64,000 nt of DNA, from contig NZ_JBCHVB010000010.1 of NCBI RefSeq assembly GCF_039023475.1, forward strand, positions 1 to 64,000, given 5' to 3'. Source of the stretch: Erwinia sp039023475 (GTDB lineage Bacteria; Pseudomonadota; Gammaproteobacteria; Enterobacterales; Enterobacteriaceae). Positions 27,090 through 35,343 of this stretch are shown one piece after another. Position 1 is the first letter of the stretch, and each line of letters begins with the position of its first letter. Below the pieces are notes generated by a model, which worked only from the letters and a program-made list of their open reading frames with translations, searched no databases and was not told the DNA's origin. The translations under genes were made by a program, and so were the position numbers.

Positions 27090-28157
27090 TCAGCCGGGAA
27101 TAAGCTTCTCGGCTTTCAGGCGATCGAACAGGGCAATGAAGGCGTCGCGGGTACACTGGTAACCGGTGAAGCCTGCCTTACGGCTTTTGCTGATGTCGGT
27201 AAAGACCTCCATCGGACGGCCCAGATCCGCATCGGTGTGCCACCAGGAGACCAGACGGGTGATATCCGCTTCTTTAAGATCGAACTGCTTCGCAATCGCT
27301 TCCCACTGCGCGGGCGCGTCATCCATACGGCCTTCAAGCGGCTGTGCTTCGCCGGAAAACGGCGCGGCTTCGATGCCGAAGTAGTCGGCAATCTGGCCCC
27401 ACATCCACTTCCAGCGGAATACGTCACCGTTAACGACGTTGTAGTCCTGGTTCTGGGCTGAGGAAGTGGTCGCCGCCCATTCCACCTGCTGAGCCAGCAC
27501 GCGCGAATCGGTCATATCGGTAACGCCTTCCCACTGCGCTTCGGAGCCGGGGAACAGGAAAGGCTGGCCGGTCTGCTTACAGAGGCTGGCATAGACCGCC
27601 AGGGTCTGGCCCATGTTCATGGCGTTGCCCAGCGCGAAGCCGATGATAGTGTGCGGACGGTGTACGCTCCAGGTGAAGCCATACTTTTCTGCACCGGCAA
27701 AGACTTCATCTTCCTGCGCGTAGTAAAAGTTATCGACCGGCTGACGTCCCTGCTCCTCACGGAAAGGCGTCATCGGTACCGCGCCTTTGCCATAGGCATC
27801 GAACGGGCCCAGGTAGTGCTTCAGGCCGGTCACCAGCGCGACATGGCCGCCTTTCAGGCCGTCACCCAGCGCATCGATAACGTTGCGCACCATCGCGCCG
27901 TTAACGCGGATGTTCTCTTTCTCATTTTCCTGTCTGGCCCAGACGCTGAAAAATACTTTATCGACCTTCACGCCGTTCAGCGCTTCGGCCACGGAGGCAC
28001 TGTCGGTCAGATCCGCCGTCAGGGATTTACAGCCTGCGGGGATCGCGGTGCGCCCGCGTGACAGTCCGTACACTTCCCAGCCGTCACCGGTAAGCTGTTC
28101 CGCAATAGCGGTGCCGACAACGCCGCTGACGCCGACGATTAATGCGCGTGGTTGCAT
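27090..28157 (-). CDS. PRISE-like SDR family oxidoreductase
   Basis: ATG 28157 has the RBS AAGGAGAG and gives 355 residues. The N-terminal Rossmann motif is GVSGVVGTAIAEQL (about 8-21). The motif NFYYAQED (about 146-153) contains the catalytic-type tyrosine of the progesterone 5-beta-reductase/iridoid synthase (PRISE, SDR75) group, and WSVHRPHTIIGFALGNAMNMG and SSAQNQDYNVVNGDVFRWKWMW are further group motifs. Such enzymes reduce activated C=C bonds (enones) with NADPH; the bacterial substrate is unknown. The gene is divergent from a LysR gene with 99 nt between starts, the usual layout of a LysR regulator and its target. Confidence 0.85.
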   Translation of the reverse strand: MQPRALIVGVSGVVGTAIAEQLTGDGWEVYGLSRGRTAIPAGCKSLTADLTDSASVAEALNGVKVDKVFFSVWARQENEKENIRVNGAMVRNVIDALGDGLKGGHVALVTGLKHYLGPFDAYGKGAVPMTPFREEQGRQPVDNFYYAQEDEVFAGAEKYGFTWSVHRPHTIIGFALGNAMNMGQTLAVYASLCKQTGQPFLFPGSEAQWEGVTDMTDSRVLAQQVEWAATTSSAQNQDYNVVNGDVFRWKWMWGQIADYFGIEAAPFSGEAQPLEGRMDDAPAQWEAIAKQFDLKEADITRLVSWWHTDADLGRPMEVFTDISKSRKAGFTGYQCTRDAFIALFDRLKAEKLIPG

Positions 28158-28256
28158 AATTTCTCTCCTTTTCAGTTCAGAAGGTAAGCTTAATAGAGAA
28201 TTTAAGTCTTGTCTGAGGTATAAATTCACAACATTAATGAACTGAGTTCACGAATC

Positions 28257-29162
28257 ATGCACAGTCTCGATCGTCTTAAGGGCATTACGCCTTTTGTGGC
28301 GGCCGTTGAACAGGGCAGCTTTACCGCGGCGGCGGAAAGTTTGCACCTGAGCAGCTCGGCGGTCAGTAAAAGTGTCGCGAAACTGGAAGCGCGCCTTGGC
28401 TCAAAATTATTCGAGCGTACCACCCGTCGCCTGACGCTGACCGACGCCGGTCAGGCATTTTTTGACACCTGTACCCGCGTGCTGAACGAGCTGGCGGAAG
28501 CAGAATCCGTGCTGGCAGCGCAGCGCACTATCCCCGTGGGCAAGCTGCAAATCGCCGTACCCAATACCTTCGGACGCATGCGCGTCATGCCTCTGCTGAA
28601 CACCTTCTGCCAGCAGAATCCTGAGATGCAGATCAGCCTCGCTTTCTCCGACCGTTTTGTGGACCTGTTTGAAGAAGGGGTGGATATCGCAGTAAGGATC
28701 GGCGGCCCGGCGGAGTATCCCCCTTCCCTGGGCTTTCGCTTTCTGGGCAATGAACGGTTAATTTTCTGCGCCGCGCCGCACTATCTTGCGCAGTTTGGTA
28801 CGCCGCAAACGCTGGAAGCGTTAAGTAAACATCGCGCTATTGTCTACCACCGGGTCGACGGCAGCACCAGCCCGTGGCACATCGCCGCGCCCGATGGCCG
28901 GATAGCGCCGCGCAACGTGGCGTACAGAATGGCGCTGGGAGACGGTGAGGCGCAAATCTCTGCGGTGGTTGCCGGGCTCGGCGTGGCGCAAATGGCGACC
29001 TGGCTGATGGAGAAGCAGCTGGCGAGCGGTGAACTGGTGCAGATCCTGCCGGAACTGGCGGTGACCGGTCTGCCGCTCTATGTGATCTGGCCGCGCAGAA
29101 AGCAGCTGACGCCAAAAGTTGACGCGCTGCTAGCGGCGCTTGATGGGCTTAACATTACCTGA
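28257..29162 (+). CDS. LysR-family regulator divergent from the SDR gene
   Basis: The 301-residue protein has the N-terminal winged helix (about 5-62; SFTAAAESLHLSSSAVSKSVAKLEARLGSKLFERTTRRLTLT) and the LysR effector domain (about 90-295), with the CrgA-branch features GVDIAVRIGG and YHRVDGSTSPW. It is transcribed away from the SDR gene, and the shared 99-nt region should contain its T-N11-A operator. It most likely regulates the SDR gene and itself. Confidence 0.9.
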   Translation: MHSLDRLKGITPFVAAVEQGSFTAAAESLHLSSSAVSKSVAKLEARLGSKLFERTTRRLTLTDAGQAFFDTCTRVLNELAEAESVLAAQRTIPVGKLQIAVPNTFGRMRVMPLLNTFCQQNPEMQISLAFSDRFVDLFEEGVDIAVRIGGPAEYPPSLGFRFLGNERLIFCAAPHYLAQFGTPQTLEALSKHRAIVYHRVDGSTSPWHIAAPDGRIAPRNVAYRMALGDGEAQISAVVAGLGVAQMATWLMEKQLASGELVQILPELAVTGLPLYVIWPRRKQLTPKVDALLAALDGLNIT

Positions 29163-29176
29163 CATAAACAGCCCCC

Positions 29177-29608
29177 TCAGCGGCCCTGCGGTTTTACGAC
29201 GCTCACCATCCAGGCGATGCCGAACCTGTCGGTCAGCATACCGAAACCGCTGGCCCAGAACGTCTCCTCCCATGGCCGTGTTATCGTTCCCCCGACGGCC
29301 AGATTATCAAACCAGCGTTTCCCTTCCGCCAGGTCAACGGTGGAGAGCGAAATTGCGCTTCCTGCCATTACCGGCGCTGTGTCGGGGCTGTCGCACATCA
29401 ACAGTTCGCTGTCGCCAATGCGCAGTTGGGCATGCATGATCTTCTCCGCCGGCAGCGGGCCTGCGCTGTCACAGCCATGATGTGCCCGATCGGGCGGCAT
29501 ATCGCCCCAGGTCATTTTAAAGGCCAGATGCGCGTCAATCGCCTGGTGGTAAAAGGCAATGGCCTCTTCGCAATTTCCTGAAAAGAACAGATAGGGTGTG
29601 ATCTGCAT
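29177..29608 (-). CDS. VOC-family (PhnB/YjdN-like) protein
   Basis: I chose the ATG at 29608 (MQITPYLFFSGNCEEAIAFY), preceded by AGGAGAAG; the frame extends further upstream but without a better start. The 143-residue protein matches the PhnB-like branch of the vicinal oxygen chelate superfamily: ITPYLFFSGNCEEAIAFYHQAI at the start, IMHAQLRIGDSELLMCD in the middle, and TFWASGFGMLTDRFGIAWMVS at the end. Members are metal-dependent or binding proteins with many activities; the function of this branch is not known. Confidence 0.88.
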   Translation of the reverse strand: MQITPYLFFSGNCEEAIAFYHQAIDAHLAFKMTWGDMPPDRAHHGCDSAGPLPAEKIMHAQLRIGDSELLMCDSPDTAPVMAGSAISLSTVDLAEGKRWFDNLAVGGTITRPWEETFWASGFGMLTDRFGIAWMVSVVKPQGR

Positions 29609-29702
29609 AACTTCTCCTGAAACGTCGTGATGGCGTAAACAGGAGAAGTGTAGTCGGGGCAGCGGGGGGAAAGAGTGATAGCTGTTGAAAAAACAGGCAG
29701 CG

Positions 29703-32645
29703 CTAGCTACCGGCAGCAGCACCAGGATCAACCAGGCCCGTTGGCGGACTCTCCGGCAGCATGGCATCAGGAGGGGCCATCCGGAATCGCTCCGGTGGGT
29801 GGAAAATTTTCAGTCGCGTTTCAGAAGGCTGAGGCCGGCCAAAATAGTACCCCTGGAAGAGCGTGCAGCCCTCAATCTTAAGCTGCTCAAACTGCTCGCT
29901 GCTCTCGACACCTTCTGCGGTGATCTGAATATCCAGACTGCGGCTCATACCGGTAATGGCCCGGATAATGGCCAGCGCCTCCCGGCTCTCCTTCATATCG
30001 TTAATAAACGACTTATCAATTTTGATTTTATCGAACGGGAACGAACGCAGGTAGCTGAGCGACGAGTAGCCGGTGCCGAAATCGTCCAGCGCGATGCGGA
30101 CGCCCAGCGCCTTGAGTTTTTGCAGCGTGCGGATATTGACCAGAGTGTTATCCAGCAGCACGGACTCGGTAATTTCAACCTCCAGACGCTGCGGCGCCAG
30201 CCCTGAATCCTTCAGCGCGGCCTGCACAACGGAAACCAGCGAGCTGTTTTTGAACTGTAGCGGCGAGAGGTTAACCGCCACGCTCTGATGGGCGGGCCAG
30301 GTGATCGCCTCCCGGCAGGCTTCATAAAGCGCAAAGGCGCCGAGGCTGTGGATCAGTCCGGTCTCTTCGGCGATGGGAATAAAATCTAACGGCATGATCA
30401 GCCCTTTTTCCGGATGATGCCAGCGCATCAGCGCCTCATAACCGATGATTTCCTCGCCCTGGCCGTTGGTGATCGGCTGGTAGTAAAGCTTAAGGTGCCG
30501 TCCCGTCATCGCCTCACGCAGATCGGTTTCAATCATCCGCCGCTTGCTGGCCGCTTCTCCCATGGCGGCTGAGAAGTGTTCAAACCGGTTACGTCCGTTA
30601 CGTTTCGCCTCATACAGCGCCATATCAGCGCAGCGCAGCAGCTGATCGGGCGTATTGAGCTTGCTGTCGGCCAGCGCAATACCGATGCTGAGGCCCACCG
30701 AGAGGTTATGACCATCAACGCTGAACGTGGGCCTGATCGCCTCAATCAGCCTTTTTGCGACCGCTTCAGCTTCAGCAATCTGCATCAGGCCGGGCAGCAC
30801 AATCGAAAACTCATCGCCGCCGCTGCGCGCCAGCGTATCCTGATCGCGCAGCACGTTGCGTAAGCGGACGGCCACTGCCCGCAGGAGGTCATCCCCTACC
30901 TGATGGCCAAGCGCATCATTGACGTTTTTGAAATTATCGAGATCGAGTCCAAGCGTGGCGGTGCGCTTACCGTTTTCTTTATCGGCGCGCAGCGCCTCAT
31001 TCAGGCGCTGGCTGAACAGCTCACGGTTCGGCAGGCTGGTCAGATTATCGTGGTGGGCCATGTGATGGATGCGGGCATCGGCCGCACGCTGATCGGTGAC
31101 GTCATTGGCAATCAGCAGCACATAGTTATCGCGCGCATCGCTGCCACGGACAATGGAGGCTGAGGCGCTGATAATGCGCTCACCGCCCTGCGTCAGCAGC
31201 AGCTGCTCGTTCCTGTGCACTCCTTCATTACGCTGCGCCGCGGCGGAGAGCTGGGCAAAATAGGCTGCCATCTCCGGCGGGAGCCGATCCGACAGTTTTT
31301 TACCGCTCATCTGCGGCTGTGATACGCCCAGCAACTGTTCAGCTCTGTTATTCAGTAACAGAATCTCCTGCGAAACCAGATCTTCCACAATCACGCAGGA
31401 GGGAATATTGGTGATAATCGTATCCAGAAACTTAGAGAGAGAAGCGGTTCTGACGCTGTTCTGTTCGGCGAGATCTTTTGCCCGCAGGATCTGCTGCTCA
31501 TACTCGCGTACTTCCGTACAGTCGCGGGTGATCTTGGCATACCCCAGCAGCCTTTCTTCGTCGTTATAGATCGCCTGAATCACCACATGCGCCCAGAATG
31601 CGCTGCCGTCTTTACGATAGCGCCATCCCTGGTCCTCAAAGCGTCCTACCGTATTCGCCGTCTTCAGGTTAGTTTCCGGCACGCTGGCCTGGCGATCCTG
31701 CGCGCTGTAGAAGCAGGAGAAGTGCTTGCCGACGATCTCACCGGCACTGTAGCCTTTCGCCCGCCGCGCTCCGGCATTCCAGTTCACCACCAGGCCATGC
31801 GGATCCAGCATATAGATGGCGTAATCGCTGACGCCTTCAACCAGCAGGCGGAATACCTCCGCCTGCTCCCGCTGTTCGTTGAGGGAGCGCTGCTGCTCGG
31901 TGCAGTCGCGGGTGATTTTGGCATAGCCAATCAGCTTGCCATCATCATCATGCACGGCGTCGATCACCACGTGCGCCCAGAACGCGCTGCCATCCTTGCG
32001 GATACGCCAGCCCTGCTCCTCAAATCGCCCGGTCTGGTAGGCCGTTTTCAGGTTATTTTCCGGCAGCTTTGCCTGCCGGTCTTCCCGGCTGTAGAAGCAG
32101 GAAAAGTGCTTGCCAACAATTTCTTCGGCGGTATAGCCCTTATTGCGCCTGGCCCCTTCGTTCCAGTTGACGACATGGCCCTCCGGATCCAGCATATAGA
32201 TGGCATAGTCGGTGACGCCTTCCACCAGCAGACGGAATTTTTGCTCCTGCGCGCGCTGCTCTGCCAGTTTCTCTTTCTGTTCGGTACAGTCGCGGGTGAT
32301 TTTGGCGAAGCCAATCAGCGTGCCGTCCTCGGCCCGGACCGCATCAATGACCGCATGCGCCCAGAACGCGCTTCCGTCTTTACGGTAGCGCCAGCCTTCA
32401 ACGTCGTAGCGCCCCGTCTCTTCCGCAATTTGCAGCCCACGCTGCGGAAGGCCCTTTGCCTGCTCTTCTTCGCTGAAGAAACAGGCAAAATTCCTGCCCA
32501 CGATTTCAGAGGATAAATACCCGATAGCGCGCTGCGCACCGGCGTTCCAGTTCATCACCGTGCCATCAGGTTTTAACATAAATAGCGCATAGCCATGAAT
32601 GTTCTGTACCAGAAGACGGTACATAACATCGTCGTTTTCATTCAT
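29703..32645 (-). CDS. Multi-PAS diguanylate cyclase/phosphodiesterase (GGDEF-EAL)
   Basis: The 980-residue protein has four sensor modules and both c-di-GMP domains. Three PAS domains at about 9-130, 137-258 and 265-385 are close copies of each other (KITRDCTEQ ends the first two, GWRYRKDGSAFWAHVVI recurs), followed by a diverged PAS (about 405-510), a GGDEF domain (about 530-690; active-site motif SGGDEF at about 605) and an EAL domain (about 705-950; YEALMRWHHP near 737, DDFGTGYSSLSYLR). Both catalytic motifs look intact. No membrane segment is present, so it is a cytosolic sensor, perhaps of redox state or oxygen through a PAS-bound cofactor. It likely shifts the balance between attachment and motility. 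Confidence 0.93.
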   Translation of the reverse strand: MNENDDVMYRLLVQNIHGYALFMLKPDGTVMNWNAGAQRAIGYLSSEIVGRNFACFFSEEEQAKGLPQRGLQIAEETGRYDVEGWRYRKDGSAFWAHAVIDAVRAEDGTLIGFAKITRDCTEQKEKLAEQRAQEQKFRLLVEGVTDYAIYMLDPEGHVVNWNEGARRNKGYTAEEIVGKHFSCFYSREDRQAKLPENNLKTAYQTGRFEEQGWRIRKDGSAFWAHVVIDAVHDDDGKLIGYAKITRDCTEQQRSLNEQREQAEVFRLLVEGVSDYAIYMLDPHGLVVNWNAGARRAKGYSAGEIVGKHFSCFYSAQDRQASVPETNLKTANTVGRFEDQGWRYRKDGSAFWAHVVIQAIYNDEERLLGYAKITRDCTEVREYEQQILRAKDLAEQNSVRTASLSKFLDTIITNIPSCVIVEDLVSQEILLLNNRAEQLLGVSQPQMSGKKLSDRLPPEMAAYFAQLSAAAQRNEGVHRNEQLLLTQGGERIISASASIVRGSDARDNYVLLIANDVTDQRAADARIHHMAHHDNLTSLPNRELFSQRLNEALRADKENGKRTATLGLDLDNFKNVNDALGHQVGDDLLRAVAVRLRNVLRDQDTLARSGGDEFSIVLPGLMQIAEAEAVAKRLIEAIRPTFSVDGHNLSVGLSIGIALADSKLNTPDQLLRCADMALYEAKRNGRNRFEHFSAAMGEAASKRRMIETDLREAMTGRHLKLYYQPITNGQGEEIIGYEALMRWHHPEKGLIMPLDFIPIAEETGLIHSLGAFALYEACREAITWPAHQSVAVNLSPLQFKNSSLVSVVQAALKDSGLAPQRLEVEITESVLLDNTLVNIRTLQKLKALGVRIALDDFGTGYSSLSYLRSFPFDKIKIDKSFINDMKESREALAIIRAITGMSRSLDIQITAEGVESSEQFEQLKIEGCTLFQGYYFGRPQPSETRLKIFHPPERFRMAPPDAMLPESPPTGLVDPGAAAGS

Positions 32646-33010
32646 TATTTTTTTCGCCTGGTTACAGAACGCTCAACCGGGATCGCCCGGAGTAAGTCCT
32701 CAGTCGTTACACGACGCCATAAGCTGGCATAAATAGGATGTTTTTATCCCAGCCGTAACGAAAGGAATATTTTTTAGTAATTTTAGCATTAGCTATAAAC
32801 TGAAAAGAGTCGTGAATTCAAGCAATTTCCCTTTCCGGTGAAAGTTATTCAGGGATTATCGGCACTGCATACAAAACATTCAGATTTTATTTAACAGCCG
32901 GGGAAATCCCTGCGAAAAAATTTGCTTTTAATCAGGAGTAAATAAAATAAATTGCTTTTATTGAGCAATAACGCGCCCCAGAAAAGTGCGCTGCGGCTTT
33001 TACTGCAAAT
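32646..33010. other. Gene-less stretch upstream of the PAS-GGDEF-EAL gene
   Basis: These about 365 nt are AT-rich and contain the promoter of the leftward c-di-GMP gene. No gene, repeat or known operator is evident. Confidence 0.5.
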
Positions 33011-33034
33011 AAAAAAGCCCCCGTAAACGGGGGC
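33011..33034 (-). terminator. Rho-independent terminator of dhaK
   Basis: GCCCCCG and CGGGGGC (33017-33023, 33028-33034) pair across TAAA; on the minus strand the stem is followed by six U residues. It lies 23 nt after the dihydroxyacetone kinase stop. Confidence 0.93.
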
Positions 33035-33056
33035 ACAGACGGCTGAGGAATTTAAG

Positions 33057-34706
33057 TTAGTTTGCCTGTTTTGCCAGGGCAGCGAAGACCTTTTCTACCG
33101 CCAGCGCGCCGGGATCTTTCACCCCGCTCAGGCTCTCCTGATTGAGATAGGAGGAGCGTCCGGCCTGCGCTGAGGTCATTTTCGCGGTCTCATCGGCCCC
33201 TTTCTTCGCGGCCTGCGCCGCGCTCGCCAGATCGCTACCGGCCACCAGTGCCTCAAAGGCCGGGTGAAGCGCATCGATCATCGTCCGGTCACCGGGACGT
33301 GCCCCGCCGTAATGCTGCATACGCTCCAGCCCGTAGACCAGCGCTTCGGCCAGAGACGCGCCCTCTTCCCGCTTCTGTCCGGCGGAGGTGAACATGATCG
33401 ACATCAGCACGCCGCTCGATCCTCCCATCACCACTGCCAGCTGTTCACCCACCAGCGTCAGCAGGCTGGCGGCGTCGTTAAGCGGCAGCTTATTCTGCTC
33501 CAGCTCACTGAGCACCTTGCCCGCGCCCGCCGCAAAGGTCGAGCCGGTATCGCCGTCGCCCACTCTGGCATCCAGCTGATTCAGCTCTTTTTCCATGCTG
33601 ACCAGCGTTTCACAAACGACCCGCACGACGCCGGCGGCCTCAGCATTAGCAGAAGGCGTAAACTGCTGCTGAAATGCCACCTTTTCGCCTTCAACCGGCG
33701 TCAGCGCCTTCACCACCGTCACGGGCTGCCAGCCGCTGGCTTCCACCGGTGCCAGCAGTGCCTCTTCCAGACGTTCAGAGAGCAGCAGGGTGGAGAGTGA
33801 AAAACCTTTCATATCAAGCGCACTGACCAGCGTGGCCGGACCTGCCAGCAGCTTCACCTTTTTACCCAATGGAGAATGAAGCACTTCACGTGTCAGCACG
33901 GCCATTTCCAGCGCGGAGAAGCCGCCAAGATTATTCACCAGCAGCGCCACTTTTTTTCCGTCGGGGTTATGCGTCGCCAGCTTTTCCGTCAGATGCGTCA
34001 CGATCTCATGGCTGTTCTGGGTCTCAAGCGTTGAAGCCCCCGGTTCGCCGTGGATCCCCATGCCCAGTTCACTGTGGCCCTCCTTAACACGATCGTCCCG
34101 TTTTTCGCCGGGCACATGACAGGTCGCAAAGGCGAGGCCAATACTCGCGGTCGCCTCAATGGCTTCATTAGCCAGGGCGGTCACCGCTTCCAGCGATTCC
34201 CCCTGCTCTGCCGCATAGCCCACCACTTTATGAACCAGCGCCGTACCGGCTATGCCTCTTGGCTGAGGATTATCGGGCAGCGCTATATCATCTTTTACCA
34301 TTACCATCCCGACCTTCAGCCCGCGTTTTTTGGCCTTCTCGGCCGCCAGACCAAAGTTAAGCCGATCGCCGGTATAATTTTTCACAATCAGCAGACAGCC
34401 CTTTTCGCCCGTTACGTTAACGATGGCCGCAAGAACCGCCTCCACGCTGGGGGAGGCGAAAATGTCGCCGCAGACGGCGGCGGTCAGCATGCCTTTCCCG
34501 GCAAAGCCTACGTGGGCGGGCTCATGCCCGGAACCGCCGCCCGAAATCACCGCCACCCGGGATTTATCCCAGTCGTTGCGCACCACAATGCGCATATCGC
34601 TGCCGGTTTCCAGCCGGCTGAGGTTGTGATAGCGGCTGCTGAGCAGCGCGCCTTCGATCGCCTCGTTAACGAGGTCGCTTTTTTTGTTCATAAAAAACTG
34701 ACTCAT
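33057..34706 (-). CDS. dhaK: Single-chain ATP-dependent dihydroxyacetone kinase
   Basis: The enzyme phosphorylates dihydroxyacetone to DHAP. ATG 34706 gives 549 residues, close to the 552 of the Citrobacter freundii enzyme. The N-terminal DAK1 domain (about 1-330) has GGGSGHEPAHVGFAGKGML and the motif MGIHGEPG with the histidine that binds the substrate carbonyl. The C-terminal DAK2 domain (about 355-545) has LNQLDARVGDGDTGSTFAAG (magnesium/ATP site) and GGSSGVL. Fusion of both domains indicates ATP as phosphoryl donor and not the PTS-type DhaM system. It stands alone with its own terminator. Confidence 0.95.
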   Translation of the reverse strand: MSQFFMNKKSDLVNEAIEGALLSSRYHNLSRLETGSDMRIVVRNDWDKSRVAVISGGGSGHEPAHVGFAGKGMLTAAVCGDIFASPSVEAVLAAIVNVTGEKGCLLIVKNYTGDRLNFGLAAEKAKKRGLKVGMVMVKDDIALPDNPQPRGIAGTALVHKVVGYAAEQGESLEAVTALANEAIEATASIGLAFATCHVPGEKRDDRVKEGHSELGMGIHGEPGASTLETQNSHEIVTHLTEKLATHNPDGKKVALLVNNLGGFSALEMAVLTREVLHSPLGKKVKLLAGPATLVSALDMKGFSLSTLLLSERLEEALLAPVEASGWQPVTVVKALTPVEGEKVAFQQQFTPSANAEAAGVVRVVCETLVSMEKELNQLDARVGDGDTGSTFAAGAGKVLSELEQNKLPLNDAASLLTLVGEQLAVVMGGSSGVLMSIMFTSAGQKREEGASLAEALVYGLERMQHYGGARPGDRTMIDALHPAFEALVAGSDLASAAQAAKKGADETAKMTSAQAGRSSYLNQESLSGVKDPGALAVEKVFAALAKQAN

Positions 34707-35053
34707 GACGCATCTCTCTCTGATGTTGAAGGAAAAAAGCACTGCGGCTCTAACTGTAGTTGAGTTATGCCGGTCAGGAGAGGTGAAAAAGCGCGCTGAG
34801 GGGAGGGTCTGAAAGAATGTTCAGAATATTAAGGGGAACATTTAAGATTAATCTTTAGCAGGACCGTTAATTAATAAAAAGAATAATAACAGTAAAAGTA
34901 AAATTATATTTCAAAAGTTTTCATTGTCGGAAAAATTAAGAGTTTTAATTCAGTACCATAAGAAAATGGCACTGTTTTTGCGTACGCAACACCCTGATAC
35001 TTAAGATTTTTCTTATGGAGTGACTTTTTACGGCGAAAGCGGGGAGAGGGAAA

Positions 35054-35119
35054 ATGAAATTGCAGTATCAATCACACTTTAGAACAAAAACTGCTGCACT
35101 CTTTCCAGAAATAACCTAA
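35054..35119 (+). CDS. Candidate 21-residue small protein
   Basis: ATG 35054 follows the strong RBS GGGAGAGGG after a short spacer and the frame closes with TAA at 35119. The peptide (MKLQYQ...FPEIT) is basic in its middle and has no membrane segment. It lies inside the predicted small transcript, so it could be a leader peptide or the coding part of a dual-function RNA. No family is recognised and chance cannot be excluded. Confidence 0.4.
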   Translation: MKLQYQSHFRTKTAALFPEIT

Positions 35120-35262
35120 AAATGGCAGGGTTGACCGGGGGGCTTTTTGTCGCTCAGTCATTTTTCAGGCAGCAGACGGGGCTGTCAGCCGTTATACCTC
35201 CATCCCGTAAACCGCAAAACAGAAACGAGTCCAGTCACGCCAACACCAGGGCGTTCCTCCAG

Positions 35263-35288
35263 GCAGACCGCAAGGTCTGCTTTTTTTT
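35263..35288 (+). terminator. Strong orphan terminator on the plus strand
   Basis: GCAGACC and GGTCTGC pair across GCAA and are followed by eight T residues. The nearest annotated plus-strand protein gene upstream is more than 6 kb away, so it must end an unannotated transcript. Confidence 0.93.
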
Positions 35289-35343
35289 GTACGACCGCCC
35301 CCGCAAACCTGGCTGAACGCCTGAACGCCAGCCAGGCCGGAGA

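Larger units (their letters stand above)
35014..35288 (+). ncRNA. Candidate small RNA or leader transcript
   Basis: A sigma-70-like pair (TTGCGT at 34978-34983, TAAGAT at 35002-35007, spacing 18) lies upstream and a strong intrinsic terminator lies at 35263-35288, so a transcript of about 270 nt is predicted on the plus strand. The only in-frame message is a 21-codon ORF at 35054-35119. I do not recognise the RNA. The exact 5' end is an estimate. Confidence 0.45.
34707..35343. other. Intergenic stretch with candidate small RNA
   Basis: The 637 nt between dhaK and the chemoreceptor gene are mostly AT-rich in the left half. The right half contains a promoter-like pair, a short ORF with a good RBS and a strong plus-strand terminator (see separate entries). 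No known protein gene on the plus strand explains this terminator. Confidence 0.6.

Noticed and set aside
31587..32516. Plus-strand frame of 309 codons opposite the PAS repeats
   Set aside because: Antisense shadow of a repeated GC-rich coding sequence; no domain in the product.
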